Source: Halorarius halobius
GTDB lineage: Archaea > Halobacteriota > Halobacteria > Halobacteriales > Haloarculaceae
Assembly: GCF_024298865.1 (NCBI RefSeq)
Contig: NZ_CP101161.1
Location: 3,493,227 to 3,557,226 of the forward strand
Direction: 5' to 3'
Length of the DNA stretch: 64,000 bases
Shown one piece after another: positions 53,959-63,229 of this stretch (positions are counted from its first letter, which is position 1; the number at the start of each line of letters is the position of its first letter). The notes beneath the pieces were generated by a model. The model ran no database searches. It was not told the origin of the DNA and saw only the letters and a list, made by a program, of their open reading frames with translations. Made by a program: the position numbers and the translations under genes.

Positions 53959-56834
53959 TGAGTGAATACAATCCAGACGAAGTTAGTGAAGATGCACAGA
54001 CTGACAGTGAATTAAAAACCCTGAAGGTGGAAAACCCCTTACCAGTCACAGCTGTCGGTATTGAGAGTGTTAAAGAGGGGAAGCCGCAGACGATGTCGTC
54101 GCACCGTCGCCTGTATCCGTGGTTTGCGATGAGGCCAACCGCTGCTACGCGGTTAGCGATATTGTCTTCAGTCCTTCCAGATGACATTTCGACAAACTGC
54201 TTGCTGAAGTGGATAGGTATCGGTCCGAGCGTCGATATTGAGGATATCGAGAGTTATGTTATTAAGAAAAGACAAACAGAGGGAGGTCGTGACGGGTCTG
54301 TAGAGGACCATTACGGGTACGAATATTGCCATCGAAACGTCCCTCAAGAGTCAAAGCTCGGTGAGCTCCAGAATGTGGTTAAAAACTACTGGGACGGAGA
54401 ACTCCCAACCGTCTTAGACCCGACTGCAGGTGGAGGAACTATCCCACTGGAATCAGCTCGTTATGGATTCCCGACAATATCGAACGAACTGAATCCTGTG
54501 GCGTGGTTAATCAACAAAGTCATCCTTGATTATGCACCCTCTGTCGGAGGACTTTCTGAAGAATTAGACAAATGGACCTCTAAAGTAGAGGAACAGGCGG
54601 CTGAGCAGTTGGGAGAGTATTTCCCGGAGAAGGGAGGCGTTGAACCGAATCACTATTTCAGAACCTATAGTACGGAATGCCCTTCTTGTGGGGGGCGTTT
54701 ACCTCTCACCAATCAATGGTGGTTCAACCGAAAAAGAGGGAAAGCAGTCCGGCCGGTCTATAGCTCAGACAACACAGAGCTTGATTTTGAGTGTGTAGAC
54801 GTGCCAGACAGCGTTCCGAAAAGTGAATTCAATCCAGATGTGGGCACAGTAGATGATGGCGATGCTACTTGTCCTCATTGTAACGTCGTGACAGAGCGAG
54901 AAGATATTACCGAAATATTCCAGAAAGGAGCGTTCGAATACGAGGTTTGTGCAATCCGATACACGAGCGACATAGGCGGAGAAAGCTACCATGCTATTCC
55001 GGAACAGGAAAAAGAAGCCATATCAAGGGCGAAGGAGGTTGTTGAGAATAATCTTGATTATGCTACCTTATTGCAACAAGACCGATATATTGGTCGTCAA
55101 GACAGAGCTAAGCCTTACGGTCTAACGCAGTGGCGTGACTTTTTCGCGCCGAGACAGCTCTTAACTCACGCTACATATCTTGAGGTGGTGAATAATCTGA
55201 AACCACGAATCCGAGAGGAGTACGACGAAAAAACTGCAGAAGCATTACTAGTGCTATTATCAATGTCTACGACTCGACTTCTGGACCGAAATACACGGCT
55301 TCAACCACTGAATCTTGATGGCGGGTCCCCTGCAAATCTTCTGGGTAATAATAACTTTGCCTTCAAATGGAGTTTCGTTGAGACAAATCCCTTAGCAGGC
55401 ACCTACAGTTACGACGAAGAAGCCAGAAAGCTGAAAACTCACTATCAAAATGTGGCTCGTCAAACTGCTCACGTTGATGAATCAAACATACAAATTGAGC
55501 AGGGAGACGCAGCTGAGATGCCATTTGAACCAGAGTCTGTAGACGCGGTAGTTATGGACCCCCCATATGGTTCAAACGTAATGTATGCTGAGATGTCTGA
55601 CGTACTCTATGTGTGGCTAAGAGAGTATCTCTCCGACGTATTCCCTGAACGATTTACTAATCAAGAAACCGATAAGTATAGTGAAGCTGTCGAAAATACA
55701 GCTATTGTTGAGGAGAGTGACGACAAGTCGAAGGAGACCGTAGCTCGTGAGAGATACGAGAGTAAGATGGGTTCGATTCTCTCCAAATCCTATGACCTTC
55801 TCTCACGGGGAGGCGTGATTACGATATACTTCACCGACCGAGACACTGAAACTTGGGATGCTCTTACTATGTCTCTCATTAAGGCAGGATTTGTTGTCAC
55901 CGCTACCCACACCATCACGAGTGAAGTGCCAAAGAGGGTTGCGATGCAGGAACGCGCCTCTGCAGATAGTACGCTACTTCTGACATGTCGTAAACCACTA
56001 TCTGATTCGGACAACGAAGCTCTTCCAACCCTCTGGTCCGATATCAGAAAAAAGACACGCGAAGCAGCTCAAAGCAAGGCACGTGAGCTACTGAACTCTG
56101 AACTAAACTTAACAAAAACAGATATTATAATAAGCGCGTTCGGCCCCACGCTCCGAGTCTTCACTGAAGAGTACCCAGTAGTTGATAAGCATGATGAGAT
56201 AGTCCGCCCGAACAGAGCGCTTGAAGAAGCCCGAACAGCGGTTGTAGAAATAATTCTTGAACGAGAGCTCGACGAATCTCTTGAAGGTGTAGATAATCTC
56301 ACTCGATGGTATATCGCATGCTGGTTAGTACATGAACGAGAGAATATCCCATATGACGATGCGAACCAACTCGGTCATGGGGTTGGGGTCGACATCAACG
56401 ATATCAAAACGCCCACAAAAATCTGGGGGAAATCGAAAGATACCCTTATTCTAAAAGGTCAGTCGTACCGAGTAAGAGATTACTCCGCCCTTGAAGCAGG
56501 GGAAAAGCGTCGAAAAAGGGCATATCCCATCGACCCCCGTGATAGTTCCTTTGACCACTCCATCGACGCGGTTCATGCGGCACTAAATGTTATCAACACA
56601 AAGGGCTCTGACTTCGCATGGAATTGGTTAAATGAACGGAACTTCCATGAAAATACTGATTTCAGGCAAACTATCAAAAGTCTTCTACAAGTTCTGCCTG
56701 AAACACATCCGGACTTTGAGGCTTGCGTGAATCTATCATCTGGTGAAACAGGTGAACTTCTCGATATTGATGTTAATTTGGTTAGTGAAAATAAGGAGTC
56801 AGACAATCAACGAACTACTTTAGAAGATTTCTAA
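53958..56834 (+). CDS. DUF1156-type adenine-specific DNA methyltransferase
   Basis: This 958-residue protein has the DUF1156 N-terminus (PLPVTAVGIESVKEGKPQ, HRRLYPWFAMRPTAATRLAI), motif I LDPTAGGGTIPLE (153-164), a zinc-binding insert with CPSC and CPHC pairs (about 240-315), and catalytic motif IV MDPPYG (533-538) of N6-adenine or N4-cytosine enzymes; DPPY favours adenine. Unusually long linkers flank the catalytic core. The gene is AT-rich relative to the others. It likely marks host DNA for the associated helicase/ATPase system. Confidence 0.88.
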   Translation: MSEYNPDEVSEDAQTDSELKTLKVENPLPVTAVGIESVKEGKPQTMSSHRRLYPWFAMRPTAATRLAILSSVLPDDISTNCLLKWIGIGPSVDIEDIESYVIKKRQTEGGRDGSVEDHYGYEYCHRNVPQESKLGELQNVVKNYWDGELPTVLDPTAGGGTIPLESARYGFPTISNELNPVAWLINKVILDYAPSVGGLSEELDKWTSKVEEQAAEQLGEYFPEKGGVEPNHYFRTYSTECPSCGGRLPLTNQWWFNRKRGKAVRPVYSSDNTELDFECVDVPDSVPKSEFNPDVGTVDDGDATCPHCNVVTEREDITEIFQKGAFEYEVCAIRYTSDIGGESYHAIPEQEKEAISRAKEVVENNLDYATLLQQDRYIGRQDRAKPYGLTQWRDFFAPRQLLTHATYLEVVNNLKPRIREEYDEKTAEALLVLLSMSTTRLLDRNTRLQPLNLDGGSPANLLGNNNFAFKWSFVETNPLAGTYSYDEEARKLKTHYQNVARQTAHVDESNIQIEQGDAAEMPFEPESVDAVVMDPPYGSNVMYAEMSDVLYVWLREYLSDVFPERFTNQETDKYSEAVENTAIVEESDDKSKETVARERYESKMGSILSKSYDLLSRGGVITIYFTDRDTETWDALTMSLIKAGFVVTATHTITSEVPKRVAMQERASADSTLLLTCRKPLSDSDNEALPTLWSDIRKKTREAAQSKARELLNSELNLTKTDIIISAFGPTLRVFTEEYPVVDKHDEIVRPNRALEEARTAVVEIILERELDESLEGVDNLTRWYIACWLVHERENIPYDDANQLGHGVGVDINDIKTPTKIWGKSKDTLILKGQSYRVRDYSALEAGEKRRKRAYPIDPRDSSFDHSIDAVHAALNVINTKGSDFAWNWLNERNFHENTDFRQTIKSLLQVLPETHPDFEACVNLSSGETGELLDIDVNLVSENKESDNQRTTLEDF

Positions 56835-56838
56835 CGTC

Positions 56839-59800
56839 ATGGGATTTCGAGATTATGAATGGAGTCGAGTCTACGAGAGCGAGTTTAGAGGTGGTCTCAC
56901 TCTAGTAGAGACATTTTACCGTCCATTGTTATCGAGAGCGACTCACTATGACCGTCTCGCAGGATATCTGAGTCTCCAGAATCTCGCAGATGCACTTCAA
57001 GGAGTCGAATCAGCATTCGAAACCGACGGCGAAATCCGAATCATTGCTTCGAAACATCTGAGCCAAGAGAACAAACCAGTTCTCACCGATGACGCACCCC
57101 TCTCCGAGGAAGGCGAGTCACGGCTCGCGCTCATCGCCCAAATGCTGGACGAGGGGCGACTCCAGCTTAAAATTGGGGAGCCCCGGAATAACTCCGATTC
57201 GGGCATCTTCCATCCCAAACTCGGCATCGCAACCGACGCCGACGGGAACCGAATCACGTTCGAGGGCAGTATCAACGAGACCTACAACGCGTGGTACCGC
57301 AACTACGAGCGATTCAAAGTCCACCGCTCGTGGGACGAGGTCGAGAACGAGTACGTCGAGGAGGACGTGAAGACCTTCGAGCGGCTCTGGAACGAGGAAC
57401 ACGAGGATGTCGAGGTCACGGACATCGACGAGGCCATCGAGCGAGATATCCTCGACTGGCAGCCCGAGTCCGACGAGGAAGTTGAGGAGCACGTCGAACG
57501 CCTGAAGAAGTCGAGCGAGCCGCCTGCCTCCGAGGCAACGGCCACTCGGATTGCCAACGAACGCGAGCTTCTCCCCGGTGCGATGCACATTGCCGACGAC
57601 ATTAGTTCGATTGAGCCGTGGCCCCACCAGCGTGTCATCGCCGACACGGCGGCGAGCATCTATCCCGAGAGTCTCCTCCTCTGTGACGAGGTCGGCCTCG
57701 GGAAGACCATCGAGGCCGGGCTGACCATCTCCCGACTCCTCACCATCGGTGAGGTGAGCGATGCCCTGCTTCTCGTACCAGCTACGGTCCAGCCACAGTG
57801 GCAGGAGGAACTGCTGGAGAAGTTCAACATCAACGCCTACTCCTACGAGTACAGCGGCGCACAGCGGGTCCTGCGGGACGCCTACGGCATCGAGCACTCC
57901 CTGTCAGACTACGAGACCATCGACGCGTGGGAGGACTCCCACATCGGCGAGTTCGTCTCTGACCGGGACGAGCCGACAGTGGTACTCGCCTCGTGGCACA
58001 CCGCCCGTCGCTCGGGGAACATGGGAATGTTCTCCCCGTCAGTCCACTGGCAGGAGGAGCATCCGGGCGACCCGCCCAAAGACCAGTTCGAGTGGGACCT
58101 CACGCTCGTCGACGAGGCCCACCACGGTCGCGAGGGAACGAACCTCTACGACCTGCTCACAGAGTTGCAGAACGATACGGTGTGTAACTACGTGCTGACA
58201 GCGACACCGATGCAGCTCGAAATCACCGAGCTGTTCGACCTCTTGCGGCTCTGCGACCTCCCCGACGGGTGGAACGACCGCGAGTCGTTCGACACGTACT
58301 TCGAAATGCAGCAGGACCTCGCGGAGGCACTCGACGAAATCGATGCTGACAGTACGGCCACTGTCGAGGAGATTCTCCCAGACCTCGCCTCGAAGTGGAA
58401 CTACGAGCCGTACGAGGGTATCACCCATCTCCGCACGTGGGCAGGGATGATTCAGTCGTTCATACAGGAGCACGAGGACGTGGCCGAGTGGGTCGGCGAA
58501 GAGGTCGACGACAGCGACTTCGGGCTGAGCGAACGTCGTCGGCTGAATCGCGTGCTGGGCACTGGAAGACTCGGTGCACGCGACTGGGAAGACAAGTTCT
58601 CGAATCTGTCCGTGGAGGCTCTTCGGTTCCTCCTCGAACTCGGTGACGAGACGACGCCCGTCAAATCACGTGTCTTCCGGAATACACGCCAGACACTCCG
58701 GATGTGCAAGGAGGCCGACCTGCTCGACGAGAACATTCCACGACGCGAAATCGAGACTCGGTCGGTCGAGCTTGGCGACGCGGAGCCACTCTACGACCGT
58801 GTAGAGACCTACATCAGCGACGTGTACGACCAGTCGAAGAAGCTCTTGGAGGGCAAGGAGAAGACCGCCATCGGGTTCGTGATGACGACCTATCGGCAGC
58901 GCCTTACCTCCAGTCTCCACGCAATCGAGGAGTCACTCAAGCGTCGACGTGAGAATCTTCGGTCCGGGCTAAGCGACGCTTCAGAGGTCTCCGAGAGCGA
59001 CCTCCAGACTGGGGCCATCACTGACCGGGAGGAGGTACTTCGGCGTGAATACGGGCTGCGTGTCGACCAGATTGGGGCGAACAGTTCTGCTGGGGAACGC
59101 GTTCGAGAGTTCGAGTTGAGCGAGCTGGAGGACTTCATCTCCCAACTCTACGACGTTCCGGAGGACCCCAAGCTGGAGCAGTTGATGCAGGACCTGAAGG
59201 AATTGAGTGCGAGGGCACGCGATACGGTCATCATCTTCACGCAGTACAAGGACACCCTCGACGCTATCAAAGAGAAGGTCTGCCTCAGTCACAGCGACGT
59301 AGGCACGTATTCGGGCAGCGGCGGTGAAATCTACGAGTCCGAGGGTCAGGAATGGCAGAACGTGTCCAAGGAGCGCGTAAAGCGAGAATTCACTGACCCG
59401 GACGGAGACCTCTCTATTCTCGTCTGCACTGATTCGGCTAGCGAGGGCCTCAATCTCCAGACGTGTGATGCCATGATATGCTATGACTTACCTTGGAATC
59501 CCCAGAGGGTAGAACAGCGAATTGGACGGATTGACCGCATCGGTCAGAAGAACGAGCGAGTGCTCGTCTGGAACTACGTTTACGACGAGACCGTCGAGGA
59601 GGACATCTACGAGCGACTTGGGGAGCGTATCAACCTCTTCGAACAGGCCGTTGGGCCTCTGCGTCCCATCCTCGAAGGGCTGGAAGGCGAGGTTCAGAAC
59701 ATCGCAATGGGGGAATCAACGAAATCTGGCGAGGATGTCGCTACCGAGGCTGAGGAGCAGTCCAAGGAGGCGGAGCAGAAGGTCCGGCAGGTCGGCTTAG

Positions 59801-60471
59801 CACAAGACCTCGACGAGGTCCGCGCGGAAGACATCATTGAGGAGGCCAAGCTCTATGGCTGGAACACGTCGCATCCCGACGTGGGCCGTATCGGGTACCC
59901 CGACAGGCCATTTGACCCACTTGTGGACCCGGACGTGGTGAAGCGACTCTTCACCCAGAGTCAGGTTCTCAGAAACAGGGGCTGGACGTTCGAGATGCTC
60001 GACCGCCAGTTGACGGAAGACGAAGATGCCCCCTATCAGAAGCTGTATCGTCTGAGTATTCCAGAGAGCGCAGACCCGCCAATTTCTCGCGACCCTCCGG
60101 AGGACACGGTGCAGTCGATGTATGCCGATGAAGATGAGGTGTTGGTGTCATTCGACCCGGAGGTGTTGGAGTGGTATCCCTCGGTCGTGATTCCGCTCCC
60201 GCAGCAGGAGTTGTTCGAGTATCTCCTCGAAGAACTCTTAGCCGAACTCGACGAGACGACTGAGGACGAGGTCGTCCGTGTCGCAGGCGACTTCGAGGAA
60301 AACGGCTCTCGTGTTTGGACCGAGCCATCTGCCGCTTCCGATGCTCGTGTCGCCACCTATGCAACGGAGGCGCAGCGCCGGCTAACGCTCGATGTACCGT
60401 TACCTGATGAGGCAGCTGGCCGGGAGGAAGTAAGCGAATGGCTGGAAAGGTATGCGGAATTAGTCGAGTAG
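56839..60471 (+). CDS. SNF2-type helicase with N-terminal PLD-like nuclease domain
   Basis: This 1210-residue protein begins with a phospholipase D-like domain (about 1-180) with His125-x-Lys127 in HPKLGIATDAD and EGSINET. A SWI2/SNF2 helicase follows: motif I DEVGLGKT (283-290), DEAH at 425-428, SATPMQL-like ATPMQLE, and motif VI QRIGRIDRIGQ (893-903). C-terminal residues 960-1210 are unassigned. It ends the DUF499 operon 4 nt after the methylase. PLD plus SNF2 suggests DNA translocation coupled to cleavage. Confidence 0.9.
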   Translation: MGFRDYEWSRVYESEFRGGLTLVETFYRPLLSRATHYDRLAGYLSLQNLADALQGVESAFETDGEIRIIASKHLSQENKPVLTDDAPLSEEGESRLALIAQMLDEGRLQLKIGEPRNNSDSGIFHPKLGIATDADGNRITFEGSINETYNAWYRNYERFKVHRSWDEVENEYVEEDVKTFERLWNEEHEDVEVTDIDEAIERDILDWQPESDEEVEEHVERLKKSSEPPASEATATRIANERELLPGAMHIADDISSIEPWPHQRVIADTAASIYPESLLLCDEVGLGKTIEAGLTISRLLTIGEVSDALLLVPATVQPQWQEELLEKFNINAYSYEYSGAQRVLRDAYGIEHSLSDYETIDAWEDSHIGEFVSDRDEPTVVLASWHTARRSGNMGMFSPSVHWQEEHPGDPPKDQFEWDLTLVDEAHHGREGTNLYDLLTELQNDTVCNYVLTATPMQLEITELFDLLRLCDLPDGWNDRESFDTYFEMQQDLAEALDEIDADSTATVEEILPDLASKWNYEPYEGITHLRTWAGMIQSFIQEHEDVAEWVGEEVDDSDFGLSERRRLNRVLGTGRLGARDWEDKFSNLSVEALRFLLELGDETTPVKSRVFRNTRQTLRMCKEADLLDENIPRREIETRSVELGDAEPLYDRVETYISDVYDQSKKLLEGKEKTAIGFVMTTYRQRLTSSLHAIEESLKRRRENLRSGLSDASEVSESDLQTGAITDREEVLRREYGLRVDQIGANSSAGERVREFELSELEDFISQLYDVPEDPKLEQLMQDLKELSARARDTVIIFTQYKDTLDAIKEKVCLSHSDVGTYSGSGGEIYESEGQEWQNVSKERVKREFTDPDGDLSILVCTDSASEGLNLQTCDAMICYDLPWNPQRVEQRIGRIDRIGQKNERVLVWNYVYDETVEEDIYERLGERINLFEQAVGPLRPILEGLEGEVQNIAMGESTKSGEDVATEAEEQSKEAEQKVRQVGLAQDLDEVRAEDIIEEAKLYGWNTSHPDVGRIGYPDRPFDPLVDPDVVKRLFTQSQVLRNRGWTFEMLDRQLTEDEDAPYQKLYRLSIPESADPPISRDPPEDTVQSMYADEDEVLVSFDPEVLEWYPSVVIPLPQQELFEYLLEELLAELDETTEDEVVRVAGDFEENGSRVWTEPSAASDARVATYATEAQRRLTLDVPLPDEAAGREEVSEWLERYAELVE

Positions 60472-61074
60472 ACCGTCGGATTTGGGGTGTGTATGGCGAA
60501 CTTCGACCCGGTCGCTCCTTGATTTGAGGGATTCCAGAGCCTCTTGCGTATCAGAACGCCGGGCGAGGTCGAAGTTCGCGAAGACGAGACAGAACGTGTC
60601 GACGTGAGCAGGAAGGCCATCCAATCGGTCGATGTCATCGGCAATCAGGTTGTATCGCTTAGAGTCCTCACGGAGGTATTTCGCGTTCTTGATGAACTTG
60701 AATTCGACTGCAGTCACGAGGTCTTCGACCCGGAACTTCTTGCTCCCACCTTCTAATGACAGGTCTACCTCGTCAGCGAAGAGCACAAGGTCGAGCTTCA
60801 TCTGCTGGCTTCCCAGCCCGAAGTTGCTGCCACTCACCTCGCAATGCGCTCGGTCGATATCCGGCGTCGAGATGACTGCATCGGCGTACTCGCTATGGTC
60901 AGGGATGTCTCCACGGGCACCTCCTGAATCGTGGTCTCCTGTGAGACGAGCGGGCTGAAGCTGATTATTGAGAATCTGCTTTAACTCGAACGCAAGCTCG
61001 GCTTCTACGAGATAGTTGGCTGGCCTCTTCACGAAGCTCCGTTCGAGCTGGTCAATTGAGCCCGAGATATCCAT
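60460..61074 (-). CDS. Predicted PD-(D/E)XK-like protein
   Basis: This 204-residue protein carries Asp95 in KLDLVLFADEVD and Glu124-x-Lys126 in TAVEFKFIKN, a D-x28-ExK arrangement with an N-terminal helix containing Glu (VEAELAFELKQIL). The start at 61074 has a TATA-like ACTATAC (61097-61103 on the minus strand) about 25 nt upstream. It overlaps the helicase 3' end by 12 nt and lies 71 nt downstream of the Pycsar effector on the same strand. It could be the nuclease of either system, or independent. Confidence 0.6.
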   Translation of the reverse strand: MDISGSIDQLERSFVKRPANYLVEAELAFELKQILNNQLQPARLTGDHDSGGARGDIPDHSEYADAVISTPDIDRAHCEVSGSNFGLGSQQMKLDLVLFADEVDLSLEGGSKKFRVEDLVTAVEFKFIKNAKYLREDSKRYNLIADDIDRLDGLPAHVDTFCLVFANFDLARRSDTQEALESLKSRSDRVEVRHTHPKSDGLLD

Positions 61075-61145
61075 ACCAACCATTCTGAGTTCACCTGTAT
61101 AGTTGTAGGGCGTGCTCCCCTGAGCATCCCACACGGGGCTTAAGA

Positions 61146-61634
61146 TTAGCCGAGAAAAGTGATACCAGCAGCTACTGCAAACAATACCATCACCACGGTT
61201 GCTCGGAGGGACCACCGCAAGTATTCATACTTCTTCCCAGCAACCTTGGCGAGTGAGTAGTTCTCTTTGTTCAGAGTCTCCATCGCTTCCTCGTCATCAA
61301 GAGAGGCGACGGCATCGTGAAAGTCCTCTCCAGATTTATACTGGGTGATATTCCCCCAATATATGAAACCTCGTTCGGGGCTGGGCGTACGTGGGTATAT
61401 CACAATCACGGCGAGAAACACAGCGATGACTCCCACTATCGCCATTCCTATCGAGAACCAGCGGAGCCAGCCACTCGGAGCTTGGTTGAGATTACTTAGA
61501 GCAGTCGCAGCCAGTCCAAGGAAAGCAAACTGACCAGTAATCAATATCGACGCTTTCCGGTCCGCAGCGATGATGTACTCATTGAGGTGGTCCTGTGTTC
61601 GTTCGGCCAGTTGCTCAGGGGTGAAATCAGACAT
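61146..61634 (-). CDS. pycTM: Pycsar effector-like membrane protein (PycTM/DUF5706)
   Basis: This 162-residue protein has an N-terminal helix (QLAERTQDHLNEYIIAADRKA), two transmembrane helices (about 29-48 and 57-80), the conserved-looking YPRTPSPERGFIYWGNI, a soluble cytoplasmic helix region ending VAGKKYEYLRWS, and a third transmembrane helix (143-161). This is the layout of the Pycsar transmembrane effectors, which sense a cyclic pyrimidine nucleotide and disrupt the membrane to stop infection. It begins 4 nt after the cyclase stop. ATG 61634 is used; an upstream open frame overlaps the cyclase. Confidence 0.82.
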   Translation of the reverse strand: MSDFTPEQLAERTQDHLNEYIIAADRKASILITGQFAFLGLAATALSNLNQAPSGWLRWFSIGMAIVGVIAVFLAVIVIYPRTPSPERGFIYWGNITQYKSGEDFHDAVASLDDEEAMETLNKENYSLAKVAGKKYEYLRWSLRATVVMVLFAVAAGITFLG

Positions 61635-61638
61635 ACGA

Positions 61639-62388
61639 TTAGAGGTTACTACAGTCCGTATTCGCCCAAACACCCGTAAAGCTGTAGTAGTGGGCGTCTT
61701 CCCATCCATTCGCGTCACTACCCCATCGATAGGTGCTAAATGAGCCTTCGTCGGTGAGATGGCTTGCCCACATACTGTCTCCTTCGTGGGCGTATTCATT
61801 GATGCCATGGTTGACAAGGTACTCGTTGCTGTCTGCTTTATCCTCAAGCTTGGAGGCTACATTAGCAGTAATGCCCACTGCTGTTCGTCGATTGAGACTG
61901 TGGACTCCAATACGAGAGATGTATACATCGCCTATTGAAGCACCAGCCTTGATGGATATTGGCTCAATTCCAAAGTCTTCCAGAGTCGGGTTCACATAGT
62001 CTGCAAGCGTCGTTTTCACGGAAGCTATGTATTCGAGAACGGTGTGCGCGATGGCTGTATTATCATCGCCTGCGCCGAAATATGCAAGAATCCCATCACC
62101 AGTGTTCTTCTCGAAGTAACCATCGTAGTCACGGACCAGCTCCATCACCTCCGGTACGAAGAGATTCAACATGAAGAGAACATCCTCGTCATCCTGATTG
62201 CTGGTATACTCGGTGAAGCCAGCAATATCGAGGAATACCGCCCCTAATCGAAATTCCTTGGCGGTCCCGATGGTCATATCCTCCAAATCGGGCATACTGT
62301 AACTGCTTGGTATGTCCTCTAATCGCTCCTCCACGTTTTCAGCTCGGTCTTCTACTCTCTCTTCGACATCACCCCTGCTAAATGACAT
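61639..62388 (-). CDS. pycC: Pycsar-type class III nucleotide cyclase 1
   Basis: This 249-residue protein is a single class III cyclase domain with both metal-binding Asp residues, Asp54 in VFLDIAGFTEYT and Asp98 in NTGDGILAYFG, and the transition-state Asn176 in ITANVASKLE; the Arg of typical adenylate cyclases is Lys180. A short helical lead-in (1-40) precedes the domain. Located 4 nt before the effector gene, it should make the cyclic nucleotide (cCMP or cUMP in studied systems; base not predictable here) that triggers the effector. Confidence 0.85.
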   Translation of the reverse strand: MSFSRGDVEERVEDRAENVEERLEDIPSSYSMPDLEDMTIGTAKEFRLGAVFLDIAGFTEYTSNQDDEDVLFMLNLFVPEVMELVRDYDGYFEKNTGDGILAYFGAGDDNTAIAHTVLEYIASVKTTLADYVNPTLEDFGIEPISIKAGASIGDVYISRIGVHSLNRRTAVGITANVASKLEDKADSNEYLVNHGINEYAHEGDSMWASHLTDEGSFSTYRWGSDANGWEDAHYYSFTGVWANTDCSNL

Positions 62389-62456
62389 ACTCCCACATTC
62401 GGAGACCTCTCCCTAAACGATTGGTGAGTGGAGATAGAAGCGACCTATAACGATAC
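62389..62456. promoter_or_regulatory. Divergent promoter between the two cyclase genes
   Basis: Only 68 nt separate the two cyclase start codons. On the minus strand CGTTTAGG (about 62411-62418) lies 24-30 nt upstream of cyclase 1 and could be its TATA-like element. On the plus strand GAGATAG at about 62431 is a weak candidate for cyclase 2. The short spacing implies joint control. Confidence 0.45.
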
Positions 62457-63215
62457 ATGGCTCCTACTCCCGGCGAAATTGAGACTCGCGTAAACGAACA
62501 GGTGTCGATAGTCGAAGAGCGTCTAGAGCATATTCCGGATAGTTATAGTATGCCGGAATTAGAGGATATGACTCTCCACACGGCCAAGAAGTTCGACCTT
62601 GGTATCGTTTTTATCGACATCAATGACTTCACTGACTACACAGATAGGAACGACTACGATGAGGTCCTCTTCATGCTGAATCTCTTCGTACCGGAGGCGA
62701 TGGAGTTGGTCCGTGATTATGAGGGATATTTTGAGAAGAACACTGGCGACGGTATCATGGCCTACTTCGGAGCAGGAGAGGATGATACAGATACGGCAAC
62801 ACTTGTTATCGAGTATCTCTCAGCTCTCAAGTACGCGCTCGCAAACCACATCAATCCCTGCCTCCGCGACCACGGAATCGAACCAATCAGTATCAGTGCC
62901 GGGGCAACTATGGGCGAAGCATACATTTCCCGTATTGGAGTCCACAGTCTAAACCGCCGGACGGCCATCTCAACCGCAGCGAATGTCGCTTCAAAATTAG
63001 AGCACGCTTCTGAGTCAAACGAGTTCTACGTTGGCGAAGGTATCTACGAATATACCCACGAGAGCTTCGATGAGAACCCCTTCGAGAAGCTAGGCCATTT
63101 CACTCCGTACGTCTGGGAGAATGAAGAGACTGGGAAGCGAGTCCCATACAACCATTACAACTTCATCGGAGGGTGGGAAGGAACAGAGTGGTCAAATCTA
63201 CGGCCACCACAGTAG
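62457..63215 (+). CDS. pycC: Pycsar-type class III nucleotide cyclase 2
   Basis: This 252-residue protein aligns without gaps to cyclase 1 over residues 1-190 and, by manual count, is identical at 111 of 160 positions (21-180). It keeps Asp54 (VFIDINDFTDYT), Asp98 (NTGDGIMAYFG), Asn176 and Lys180. Differences cluster around the DINDF strand and the nucleobase-side positions, so base preference could differ. It is transcribed away from cyclase 1 and has no recognisable effector gene downstream. Confidence 0.85.
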   Translation: MAPTPGEIETRVNEQVSIVEERLEHIPDSYSMPELEDMTLHTAKKFDLGIVFIDINDFTDYTDRNDYDEVLFMLNLFVPEAMELVRDYEGYFEKNTGDGIMAYFGAGEDDTDTATLVIEYLSALKYALANHINPCLRDHGIEPISISAGATMGEAYISRIGVHSLNRRTAISTAANVASKLEHASESNEFYVGEGIYEYTHESFDENPFEKLGHFTPYVWENEETGKRVPYNHYNFIGGWEGTEWSNLRPPQ

Positions 63216-63229
63216 GGTGGACAAGGGAA

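Noticed and set aside
50021..60471. Calling the DUF499 operon BREX or DISARM
   Set aside because: No PglZ alkaline phosphatase, BrxA or BrxL gene and no DrmA/DrmB pair is present; a DUF1156 methylase and helicase alone are not enough.
61146..63215. CBASS instead of Pycsar
   Set aside because: The enzymes are class III cyclases (paired Asp in DIxxFT and GDG), not CD-NTase-fold nucleotidyltransferases, and no CBASS accessory genes are seen.
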